A stretch of DNA of 64,000 bases from Cymodocea nodosa (lineage: Eukaryota; Streptophyta; Magnoliopsida; Alismatales; Cymodoceaceae), in NCBI GenBank assembly GCA_036874045.1, contig JAZBRI010000008.1:7021001-7085000 (forward strand). The letters run 5' to 3'. The position numbers and the translations under genes are program-made. The notes under the pieces are model-generated. The model worked only from the letters and a program-made list of their open reading frames with translations. It did no database searches and was not told the DNA's origin. Positions 47,176 through 57,883 of the stretch are shown here, one piece after another. Each line of letters starts with the position of its first letter. Position 1 is the stretch's first letter.

Positions 47176-49106
47176 TGTTTGATTTGTTTTTATGCATATA
47201 TTAATAAATTTTTTTAAGGTAAATAAATAACTTTTCACACACATTCGATATTAAGTCCAATTTGTGTTTTTTAATTACAAGTGCATAGTGTATATTATAT
47301 TTGTGTGCAAGTACAAGTCGATCCCATAGAGATTGAATAAGAATTATATACTATTTTGATTTTTATACTAGAGTTTATATGTGTTCAATTAAGCTCTTCG
47401 TTGATTTATAGTTAACTCAACAGACTATCCTTATGGACTTAAGTTAACTCCACGAGCCTACTTAGTAACTTCCAATTAAATGTTGCTATTCACAGAGGAA
47501 TTCAACCATCCATTGAGCAGTTTCACAGAATGTAAATAACATCATTTAAGCCTTTTAATGTTAGTTAATATGAGATTTGGCATTAATCAATACTAACATT
47601 CAGATATTTTAAACAATAACCATTAAGATTTTTTAGTATCTGTATGAATCAATTTTAGTAATCTATAAAATTGTTTTCTATTTTCCGAATCAACTAAACA
47701 TAAAACATTCACAATACTAACAATGATAATATTAATCACGATACAAAACAAACAATACAACACATAAATACTACTATAAACACAGATAATTAGTTTTTTG
47801 GTATTTTTGTCTTGATATGTTCCTAAAGATGAACGAAAGGTGAAATGTAAAAATTCTCTATCGATAGTAAAAACTTCTGTCACTACATGCGATGAGATTA
47901 TACCATTGAAAACTTAATCACTTACAGTCATGCCTCCTCTCCCTATAGAATTGCGAACCAAGACTTGTAAGTTGATCTCCTCTTTAGTATGTTGGCATCA
48001 ACCTGAAACCAAGGCTAGAAACTCTACAATTTCTTGAGATATGAGTCAATGCTTGGTGAAAATAGCTTTCTTTCCTGCGATGCGATCATAGTGGTTGTTA
48101 GTCACCATGTTTGGCTCAGAATTAACCCGACATTCAAAAAGTATCCTCACAAACCTTCGATGGTTGGTGATTATGGTGGTGTTGTGGAGCTTTAGGGAAC
48201 TTTCAATGCTTCCTACAGTTAGCGTGGTCCTCCACCTTCACACACTATTTTTCGTCTTTCTCCTCTTCTTTTATATTTCTTTCAATAATAACTGATTCTA
48301 CCTAAATGATCGGTTGGATTTCCTTCATTTGTATCAACGATGGTGATTTCTTCTTCATTCCATGAGTTAATTCCTACGTGATACATGCAATCGTGGTTTT
48401 CCTTTGAATTTCCTGTTTTTGCAACTACTACAGTGGCATGTTAGAAAATAACTGATCTTTGGAGTTAGTGTAACTCAACGGACTTACTTCATTGACTTAA
48501 CTATAAAACACATGCAATAAAGGAATAACTTATAGTCTTATAACACTAACACAATACGTTATCTTAATGTATATTCAAGTAACTCAATGCATATAGTTAT
48601 GCTAACTTAATAAGTTAAACATGTGTAGCTCACATGACATAATAAAACATTTAAATTCACACGTGTGTCATTCTAACTTACGAATAAAAAGATATTTCGG
48701 ATAGTTACAACTATAAGTATCCAATGCTTATATGCATTTCAGATAGTTAGCATCTAACTTACTGAAAATCCACTTAAGTCATGTATTAAGGTAACAACAT
48801 GTGTCCTTCATGAAATAATAAAGTAATTTTTTTAAGCGTTCAAAACATAATTATCTAGTACATGAAATGTAACTCTTCGAAATAACGAATATTTCAGATA
48901 CTTAGGAATTACAAAGCTTATAACTCACTGATAGTTCAAAAATATACTTAATTAACACTAATTCCCTGAAATTATGCAGATTCTTTCATTAAGGCATATA
49001 ATCATGCAATTATAACGTAATGACTTAATTCTCATATGATAAGCTAAATATTATGCAATTAACCATTATTTAACTATTAATATTATGTACTTTTTCATTC
49101 TAAACA
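47176..49106 (-). mobile_element. Athila-type LTR F2
   Basis: Minus strand, 1931 bp, begins TGTTTAGAATGAAAAAGTAC at 49106; collinear with F1 and with 59932-62011. The end nearest 47176 is damaged and the primer-binding site is deleted. No purine tract or matching duplication is found at 49107, so its outer border is not explained. It contains TAACTCAACGGAC and ACACGTGT sites. Confidence 0.85.
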
Positions 49107-49867
49107 CCATGGTTTATCTTTAATACATTAATGTAGGGGGGAGCAAAACAAAAATACTTAGATGAAAGTATTCTAGAACTTACATTGATAAAAAGTTAAA
49201 CTCATTTAGTTAGTTTAACATATAGTTATGCATTTCACCTGATATTTACTATTTTATCTCGCATATAGATAAATAACCATCCGAGTTTTTCGAATAGTTA
49301 TATTTTGTTATCCTATGAACTCGAATAGTTAGGTTGTTATCTAAGTTTCTATTTTAAATTTTTATATTTTATCTCTTTAAGAAACTCTAGTAGTTATGCT
49401 TAAGTGTTCAACTTTTCAACATATCTATTTGAGAAACTCGATCAATTAATATAGTATTGTTATATTTTTATGTTAGACTTAAAATATGATAGTAACTATT
49501 CTAGTTTGTCATATAGTTATGTGCTTTACTGCTTATAAAACTTGAATAGTTATCATAAGTCTTTAAGTTTCTCATTCTATTTTTTTTACTTAGCTAATAT
49601 TTATTTTTCTTTACACGAACAATTACATTAAGTCTTCATCCTTGTTAGGTTGTAAAACTCATACAGTTATTGTAAGCTTTCAAGTTATTTATGAAAAATA
49701 GATCTTATATTTATGATTTCAATGATTGAATCTAATTATCCATTTATAAACTCGAAGAGTTATAAATATTTTATTGACAACCTTTCATGTTTCTACCATC
49801 GTAACCCTAGATTGAAAATCTTTACTTCCTCTAAGTTTTATAGTGAAAAGTAGAGATTAATTGACAA
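49107..49867 (+). other. Leader-like non-coding sequence with internal purine tract
   Basis: GTAGGGGGGAGC at 49134-49145 resembles the internal tract of element A at 24651-24667. Then follow A/T-rich repeats of AACTCGAATAGTTA (49319-49332, 49548-49561, 49727-49760) up to an ORF start. The layout matches the spacer upstream of the post-pol ORF in element A. Confidence 0.5.
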
Positions 49868-50523
49868 TGTCAAGACGTGGAAGATGACGTGGTAGAATGA
49901 CAAAAGTTCAGAAGAGAGAGATTGAACTTTAGAAAATTGAAAGCAAGATCAAAGATATTTACTCTAGGTATACATTTTCCAATGAAATTCTGCATGAAAT
50001 TTGAAAATTTATTCAAGAAGAGAAAAATTTCTATTGGAAGTTTATTTAAAATTATGTTGAAACCTAGTTTAGACTAAAACAGATTGAACTTTCCACCTTA
50101 CAAACATGGAAAAAAACGTTACAACTTGACCTTGAGGTTGTTACAAGTTCTGGACAAGTATTTGAAAAATCAGTATAGTTTATCACTTATTATGAAAAGA
50201 AGTGGGGACCTATGATAGAAAATGCCAATAGGGAATTAGAGACTTTATATTTCCAACATTATTTTTCCCCGACTATTTTAGATGATATATAGAAATTTAT
50301 AAATGAACAGAAAACAACAATATGGAAAATGGGCCTTCGTAGTGAAGGATAGAGAGTTTATCAGTTAAAAATGATTGAGGTTGAAAGTTTAAAACTTTAT
50401 ATACTATTGCTACAACCTAGGCAACTTGGTGAAGGACCATTAGAACCACAAGTGCCTTTAACAGGTGAAATTAAGCAAACCCTAGAACCACCAAAAACAC
50501 CTGAGACACTACAAACATATAGT
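49868..50523 (+). pseudogene. Post-pol ORF remnant with a duplicated helical unit
   Basis: ATG 49868 gives MSRRGR, stop, RGRMTKVQKRE, a basic start like that of the ORF at 25172. Two repeats follow: YSRYTFSNEILHEI-stop-KFIQEE (about 49957) and YFQHYFSPTILDDI-stop-KFINEQ (about 50248), each matching LYRDYFFSQDILDEVRQEL in element A, which has only one copy. About eight stops, most at positions where Trp or Gln is expected. It ends at TAG 50523, shortly before a Ty3 integrase piece. Confidence 0.65.
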
Positions 50524-50601
50524 TAGAAGAAAAAAACCATAGAATATTTTGGACTAACTATAGGTGTTCAAGGAATTTTGTAGCAAAAAAATATAGAAAG
50601 A

Positions 50602-51420
50602 ATAGGTGAATTATGTATCCAAATGGATAGAAGCTATTCCTATAAAAACTAATGACAACAAAGTGATAATACATTTTATAAAAACTAATATAATTGCTAG
50701 ATTTGGAATACCTAAAGCTATTATCAGTGATAGGGGAACTCATTTTTGTAATAAAAGTTTTAAAACTTTAATGAAGAAATATGGAGTAAATCACAAAATT
50801 GAAATTTTATATCATCCTCAAACAAGTAGACAAGTAAAGAATGCAAACAAACAAATTAAATTAATTTTAGAGAAAATAGTAAATCCTACTAGGAAAGATT
50901 GGGCTAATAGACTAATAGATGCACTTTAGGCTTATAGAACAACTTATAAAATAAGCTTAAGTATGTCACCTTTTAGGATAGTCTATGAAAAAAGTTGTCA
51001 TTTACCTACTGAATTAGAACATAGAGCTTATTGGGCATTGAAAACTTTAAATACTAATTTAAATTAAGCTGTTGAAAATAGGAAATTATAATTAATCGAA
51101 TTAGAAGAATTTAGAAATGAAGCTTATTCAAAAATAGTAAGGGAAAAAGAAAAGATGAAGTTGTGGCATGACAAGAAAATTATTCTAAAAACCTTTGAAA
51201 TAGGACAAGAAATATATCTTTACATGACTAGACTTCATAACCATCTAGGGAAATTAAGATCTAGATGGGTAGGACCATACATAGTTTAAAATATTTATTA
51301 CCATGGAGCAATTGAAATTGAAAATCCTAGAAATCAGAATTTATTTAAAGTAAATGGATAAAGACTTAGACCTATTCTTAAATTTCCAAAAGTTCATTTA
51401 GAATTATAGAGGAAGTAAGA
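50602..51420 (+). pseudogene. Ty3/gypsy (Athila-type) integrase, C-terminal half
   Basis: Begins abruptly within the catalytic core at VNYVSKWIEAIP, so the zinc finger and first catalytic Asp are missing. The second Asp (ISDRGTHFCN) is present. The third acid (normally in PQTSGQVEVSN) is altered: the sequence reads PQTSRQVKNAN, with Lys in place of Glu. Downstream: AYRTTYKISLSMSPFRIVY, CHLPTELEHRAYWA, and the C-terminal GQEIYLY, LRSRWVGPYIV chromatin-facing region. Several stops. The lineage is Athila/Tat by the CHLP-ELEH motif. The left junction to the copia-like ORF is a rearrangement. Confidence 0.88.
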
Positions 51421-52247
51421 ATGGAAGATTACTCAAGTCCCATTATGTAAGGAAAAATATAAAAAAAAATAAATTTATTATTAATTATAAATATAAATAT
51501 ATCGTTAAAAATATATTTATTAGTAAAACCAAAGAGTAATATTGATTTGATCGATAAGAAAAGATAGCTCTTGTGGTCTGATCAAAAACGTAGTCTTACT
51601 TCAACTGTAGTTTAAAAGAAAAAAATATATATATATTACTATCATATCGATTTGATCGAAAAAATTATTGGTTTATCGGTTTAATACATATATATATATG
51701 TATTAATGTATTCTGTTCTGGTAAAATTGAGAAAAACTAACAGTTGTGTCGAAATAGAAGTAAAACAAAAAAAAAAATTTCCAATTTAGCCAAAGAAAAA
51801 TATTAGTTCGATCGAATATAAGAAAAAAAAATCAAGAGTTAGTTAGAGCAGAGATTCTTTAGTTTTGATCGAAGCCAAAATATATTTATATTATTTTATT
51901 AAATATAGCCTTTTAGGAAGTCTATTGAGTTAAGCGTAATTCAACAAATTTAGTCTGTTGAGTCTATTGGTAACTCAATGAACTTATTCCGTTGAGTAAA
52001 CTAATAATTCAATGGAGTACTAGGGTAAGTCTATGAACTTAGTTTGTGGAGTTAACATGTAACTCTATGGAGTAGTAAGAGAGAGAAGCCTAATTCTATG
52101 TAGGAAATAACCCGATAACTTGCCAAGAACTTAGGGTTTATTTAACCTTTAACCTAGGATTGGGGGCATTATCTACAAATATCATTTAACGCTTAGCATC
52201 ATAGAAATCAGAATTTGTTCCATTTCGTAAAGCAACGAAGTTGAAGA
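51421..52247 (+). other. Spacer after Ty3 integrase
   Basis: Non-coding. 51540-51890 repeats TTGATCGA phrases in an A/T-rich setting. 51920-52075 holds the CTGTTGAGT / TAACTCAATGAAC / GTGGAGTTAAC repeats also seen in the Athila LTRs. A leader runs to ATG 52248. Confidence 0.5.
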
Positions 52248-53784
52248 TGGCTCAAAATTGGTGGGATGAGATTGACACTATAGAGTTCCTTAGAAAATCT
52301 AAAGATTAGCATTCATGGAAGAGGATTTGGATTACAACATGAGAGAAAGAACTACAATAGATAAAAGAAGACATTTTTCATTTTACTTAGAGGATAGTGG
52401 ATTTAAATGCTAGAATGCCAAGTATTTTAGAAACTAGGATGAGAGTGGCAACTGATGCTGTTGTTAATAGGGAAAGAAGGTTAAGACTTAATAATGAAGT
52501 TGCCTTAGAACTAACTAGGCATAAATCCAAGCTATGGCTTTTGAAGAAGATAGCTTACCATGCTAGAGAATATAGAACCAAAGAACAACAATAGGAAGAA
52601 CAACAACAACAACAACAACTAGAAACAGGACTCTCAAATCAACAACCACAACCAATAGAAAAATTGTATTTTTAGGTTTGGAATTTGAGAAGGAGAATAA
52701 AGAAGTTAATGATTTAGTTAAACTCTAGAAAGAATAGGTGGTTGATGAATCAATGGCCTTAGCAAAAGTGCACATTCTGTAGGATGCAATCTAGAGGAGA
52801 CAGGTTGGAGAAAGACTAAAAGCTCAGTAAAAAGTTAAAGTAGAGAAACACTAGGAAGTAGTTGGATTAACACCAGCTATTAAAGAAGGACAATCAAAAG
52901 TTGGTCCTTCAAGTAGACAAGAAGCAAAATAAGAAGAGCCAAAACTTGTGGCTCAAGGGCTAAAAGAAACCATTTTTGTTGATTTAGTATCAAAGGAAGA
53001 AGAGGAAGAAGAGGAAGAACATACACAATTAATAAGAAGAAAAAAGGGAAGGAAAAAGTGTCTGAGGCTTAGGAAATTAAACAAGAGCCAATAACTTTTA
53101 CATAAGAGCATAAAGAGCCCGTATATATTGATTTGTTATTAGAAGAAGAAGAAGAGCAGTAATAAAGAGAAGAAGAAAATAGGGTAGATGATACTGTACT
53201 TGAGACTCCATCTCAATCTTCCACAAACACTAAAAAAACATTAACTCTGGAATATGGAGAAGAGAAGGAAGAAGAAGAAAGTGAAGAAGTTGAAAAAGAA
53301 AGTATAGAGACTGAAGAGAATAGTTTTACAAATTCTAGAGAAGAGGAGGAAACTCTTCAAGAATTCATGGACAGTTTAAAAAGAAGAGAGTAGATAGTGT
53401 GGTCAACTCTCCACCTAATATACGAGTTGAAGAATAGGAATCTATGAACAACCTATCTTTTCAACAACAACAATAGCAACAAACTAAAGAATTTGAAGAA
53501 CAAGCCCCTATGGAGCAATTAATGCAATTTCCTGACCCTTCTACAACAACAATGTTGAATGAAATTTATTTTAGGAGTTAGGACTTTGCTAAAAAATATC
53601 AAGAAATAAGGAGGTATGACATTATATATAGTAGGCAAGTAAATTGGACTGGAATGGAAGATATTAGAGAATTGTTTGAATTCCAAGGCCTACTAGAATT
53701 TATTTCGAAGACAAGTAGACATGTAGTATATGAAAACTTAGTGCCTTACTTTTATGCAAATCTAAGAGAGGAAGAAGAACTTTT
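52248..53784 (+). pseudogene. Post-pol ORF of an Athila-type element, interrupted by element A'
   Basis: ATG 52248 starts MAQNWWDEIDTIEF, with a helical segment open at 52397-52594, a (CAA)n Gln run (52592-52619), long Glu/Lys-rich sequence with many frame breaks, and near 53650 the block DIRELFEFQGLLEFISK matching EIRDLFEFQGLIKFLP of the copia element A ORF. It stops at the A' LTR (53785), where the conserved block would continue. Position after a Ty3 integrase suggests a gypsy element. Function unknown. Confidence 0.65.
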
Positions 53785-54824
53785 TGTTGAGTATTTTGTT
53801 TTGATGATGTGTGCTGAATGAAAATAATCATATTTGCTCAATTACTATTGCTTGTGAAAGGAAATTAAGTACATCAATTAATACCGAAAAAGTTTACTGA
53901 TATAAATACTTGTCTGTATTGGATCTGAAATTATACTAAGTTAATAACTAGTCGTTTTATTGCATTAATTTCTCATTTAACTAAACGTTAAGTTAACGTG
54001 TGTTTTTATTGAAAAGCATGATAAGTTTTAAAGCTATATCTTCTGTATCATGAACAGTGCATGTTTAGACAACTCATTAAGTTAGAGTGTTATTTGTATA
54101 GAGATCACGTGAGAACTCGTTGAGTTAGAGGCTTAAAGGTTAAAATAGGTTATGTGAGAACTCGTTAAGTTAGTAAGTAAAAGAAGAGACGAACTCGTTA
54201 AGTTAGTGTTGTACACATGGTGAAATTATAAGTTACGAATGTTATATTGTATCACGTGAGGTGCACATGTTTAACTCATTAAGTTAACATAACTAAACAC
54301 ATTGAGTTGGTATATTGAACACTAAGGCAACACGTTAGGTTAGCGTTATAAACTTAAGTTGTTATTTTTGCACGTGGTAAAATTATTATTATAAAAACAT
54401 TTGTTTATTACTAGTTTGTTGAGTTATTGTAACACAACAGAGATGGTTCGTTGAGTTATCGTAATACTACGGAGATGGTTCGTTGAGTTAGCATAACACC
54501 ACGAACTTAGTTCGTTGAGTTAACTACAGTACTTGTCACGTGAGTTGGCAAATGAGAAACTCGTTAAGTTACATATCTACTTGTTTACTCATTTAGTTAA
54601 CATTAAAGTAATGACTTCTTGTTACACTTGATGAAAGATTTTGGATGAGAAAGTTTATTTTGCAGGAAATTTTTTAGAGATCCAGGATTGATGATTAAAG
54701 AAAATTTGAAATGTAAACGTGGGTCAGAACGTGTGTATTTCGATGAAGGAAAAAGAAAAGACGTGAAGAAGTGGAAGACTAATAGTGATTAAACGTGGAG
54801 GATATGCATGAAATGAAGATATAG

Positions 54825-54832
54825 TATAAAAG
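54825..54832 (+). promoter_or_regulatory. TATA box of the A' LTR
   Basis: TATAAAAG in the same context as in both LTRs of element A. Confidence 0.7.
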
Positions 54833-55613
54833 GCATAGAATTCTCGTTGATCAGTTATCCCTACACACCAAACGAAAAATCTTTTTAGGGATCAAAAACA
54901 CCTCTTCGGGGAAAAACTCTTAAGTGGAAGAAAATTCAGTGAAGTAGAAAAAGGTAAGATATATGTCACTAAAGATTGAAAGTATCAGATGGAACAAAAT
55001 TCAGTGAAGTAGAAAAGGTTAGATTTATGTCATTGAAGATTTAAAGTATCAGAAGAAAGCAAATTCGGTGAAGTAGAGAAAGAATAGAAATTTATCATTG
55101 AAGAATTGCTGAAGAAGAAAGAGAAGAAGAAGAAGAAGAAAGATCTCAAACAGGGAGAAATGTTTTAAATTCCGTAAATTAGTTTTCTCTATTTGTAGTT
55201 ATGAAATTGTATAGATGAAACATGGTATTGATATATAATTGCATCTACAATTTCTGAGGAGAATTGAATTGTATATTGTAATTGAAACCTTGAATAAAAA
55301 TGATTTTATGAAAACAGTGTCTTGACTTGTTTTTGAGTTTTAAAGTTTCAATTATAAGCGAAAATGTTGAAAAACACAATTCACCCTCCTCTTGTGTAGC
55401 CATACGATCCTACAAGTGCTATTAGAGCTTTGTTAATAATCTTTGATATAAAATCGATACCAACTTATTTAATATCATTACTTATTCTACCTTCCTTGTT
55501 TTTAAACAGAAGTTAATATCTGAGCATACGTTTAACTTTCTTGATTTAAGGCTCAAGTTGTTTTAAAGTTTTAAACTGTTTAAAATCAAATAGGTTGAAA
55601 AATCTAAGGTAAG

Positions 55614-57871
55614 ATGACTACTGGAAATGGTAATTTTTCTTTGTATGAAGGCTAAAATCTTAATCGTCCTCCTTTATTTGATGGAATACATTTTGAATAT
55701 TGGAAATATAGGATGATATTTTTTCTTCAAAGTATAGATCATAAGTTGTGGTTCATGATTTTTAAGCCATATACTCCGTTAACTACTCCTTATAATACTT
55801 GGACAATTACTAAAAAAGAAAATGAGACTCTGAATGCTAAGGGCTTAAATATTTTATTTTGTGCATTAAGTTATGAACAGTTCAGTAAAGTGTCGTCATA
55901 TAAATTTGCTTATGAGGTGTGGCATGCATTAGAAGTTTCACATGAAGGTACTTCTCAAGTTAAAGAGACTAAGATAAACATGTTCATTCATAAGTATGAA
56001 CTCTTTAAGATGCATGAAGACGAAAGTATTTCTGAGATGTTTTCCAGATTTCTTGATATCATAAACTCTTTAAAATGCTTAGGAAAGAATTTCGAATAGA
56101 AGGATTTGGTGAGGAAAATTCTCAGATCCCTAAGTTCTAAATGGTCTCAGAAAATAACATCAATTGAGGAATCACGAGATTTAAATGTTTATACCATGAA
56201 TGAACTTATAGGTAACTTAACTGCTTATGAAGTTCAATTAAATGAATCACTGAGTCACAACAAACTAAAATGAAGAAAGAAATAGCCTTCGAAATTAATT
56301 TAGATTTTGATATATCTACTGATTCTGATGAGGATTTGATTTTGCTGACTAGGAAATTCAAGAAAGCATGGAAAGCTAGGAAACAACAAAGGAACAAAAA
56401 TGATAAACCCTCAACGTCAAAATCACTAAATGATAAGAATTCTTCATCCAGAAAGTATGTATGTTACAACTGTAAGAAACTTGGACATCTTTCTCTAGAT
56501 TGTGCTATAAGGAAAAATAAAAAGCATAGTAGGACAAATAAGAAGAAGACGGCTCAAAAAACTTAGAAAAAGTTTTACAAGAAAAAGGCTTTGAAGGTCA
56601 CTTGGGATGACACGTTTGAAGAGTCTGAATTTGAGGAATCATCATCAAAATCTTCACATTTAGAAGGAGAACCAGAGTTAGAAGACGTTGCTCATGTGTG
56701 CTTCATGGCAAATGAGTCTAAGGTAATATCTAATCTTGAAAGTCATTTAGATTTTAACTTTGATGAATTATTATGTGCTTATCATATATTATTACAAAAA
56801 CTTAAAGTTTGTAAATTGGAAAATAAGAATATCAGAAACTCTTTATCCATTGTGGAAGAAGAAAATTGTTTCCTATCTACTACTTTAGAAAAGTTTAAAT
56901 GTGATAATGAAAATCATGCTAGAGATTTGCATAAATTTAGATTTAATGAATGTGTCTTGCATGAACAAATACAGAATACTAATGTTGAAAAATTAAAGAT
57001 AGAATCTGAAAATGAAATATTGAGAAAAAATATAAATGATCTTGAGGTAGAGATTGATAAATTAAAAATGAGAGAGCTAGATTTAAATTCTACCATTGAG
57101 AAATGGAATTTAAGTCAAACTAAGTTAGACAAACTAACTAGTACCCTTGCGATGCCATATAAATATGGCTTAGGATTTGATTATCCTGAATATCCTGAAT
57201 CTCAAGCCAATAAAGGATTTGTTAGTTGTAGTTCAAGTAAATCTAAGACTAAAATTCCTTTTATCATGAAACAAGGTAATAAATATGTAGAAGTAGGTAC
57301 TTCAAGGGATGAATCATGTAGTAATAATATAAATCAATGTGATTTGTCTAAATGTACTTCTAACATAACTATTAATGTTTCAAAAAATCTTGTTTCTTGT
57401 TTTGGAAATTCAGTTTCTAATGTTTCTAAAATTTCAGACAATTGTAGTAAACTGAAAATTTAGAAACCTAATCATGCAATTCAAAACACTAGTGTTAGAC
57501 CAATTACTGGTTCTGCATGTTCTTTATCTAGAAATTCTTATGTAGAAAAAGATTTTGTATGTACTGAAAATGTTAATACAAGTACAAAATCTTGGTATGA
57601 ATTTACTAAAATGTATGAGCATGACCAAAATAAATTAAAATCTGATAAAAATTGGTTTGGTCTTGGTTGTACTACATCTGAAAACAAAAAGAATGATTAT
57701 AAGAGCAATAATGCTATAAGTAAGTATGATGCTAGTGATAAGTCAATAGTACTTACAACTAATAAGAATGTAAATGATAATGTTAAATTATTTTTAAACA
57801 AAAAGAAGAAATATGCGTTTAATGAACTTGGTCCTCAACAACATTGGGTACCAAGAAAGAGTTTTTCTTAA
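55614..57871 (+). pseudogene. gag of element A' with coiled-coil spacer
   Basis: ATG 55614 to TAA 57869-57871. N-terminal capsid-like region as in element A; stop codons at 55650, 56098 and 56565 replace Gln; a one-base loss near 56270 shifts frame. Zinc knuckle CYNCKKLGHLSLDC (56462) is intact. 56591-57463 is open for 290 residues and contains a long coiled coil (KLKIESENEILRKNINDLEVEIDKL) after VCFMANES. The frame ends HWVPRKSFS and TAA, ten bases before the TGTAG that precedes protease. The segment 56723-57883 is exactly the part missing from element A. Confidence 0.9.
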
Positions 57872-57883
57872 TTTGTTTTGTAG
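56723..57883 (+). other. Candidate intron: GT-AG segment absent from element A
   Basis: 1161 bp, a multiple of three. The left border AAG/GTAATA is a good donor; the right border TTTTTCTTAATTTGTTTTGTAG/GAG is a strong pyrimidine-rich acceptor. Element A is joined exactly there (20484/20485, GAGTCTGAG/GAGGAAACA). Retained, the RNA would end translation at TAA 57869 (Gag); removed, Gag would run in frame into protease. AGG at both borders leaves a three-base ambiguity, so a microhomology deletion is the alternative. Confidence 0.55.

Noticed and set aside
53785..55414. A second complete element ending at 61-62 kb
   Set aside because: No second A-type LTR is seen to the right of A'; the sequence after 59931 is a gypsy LTR of another family.
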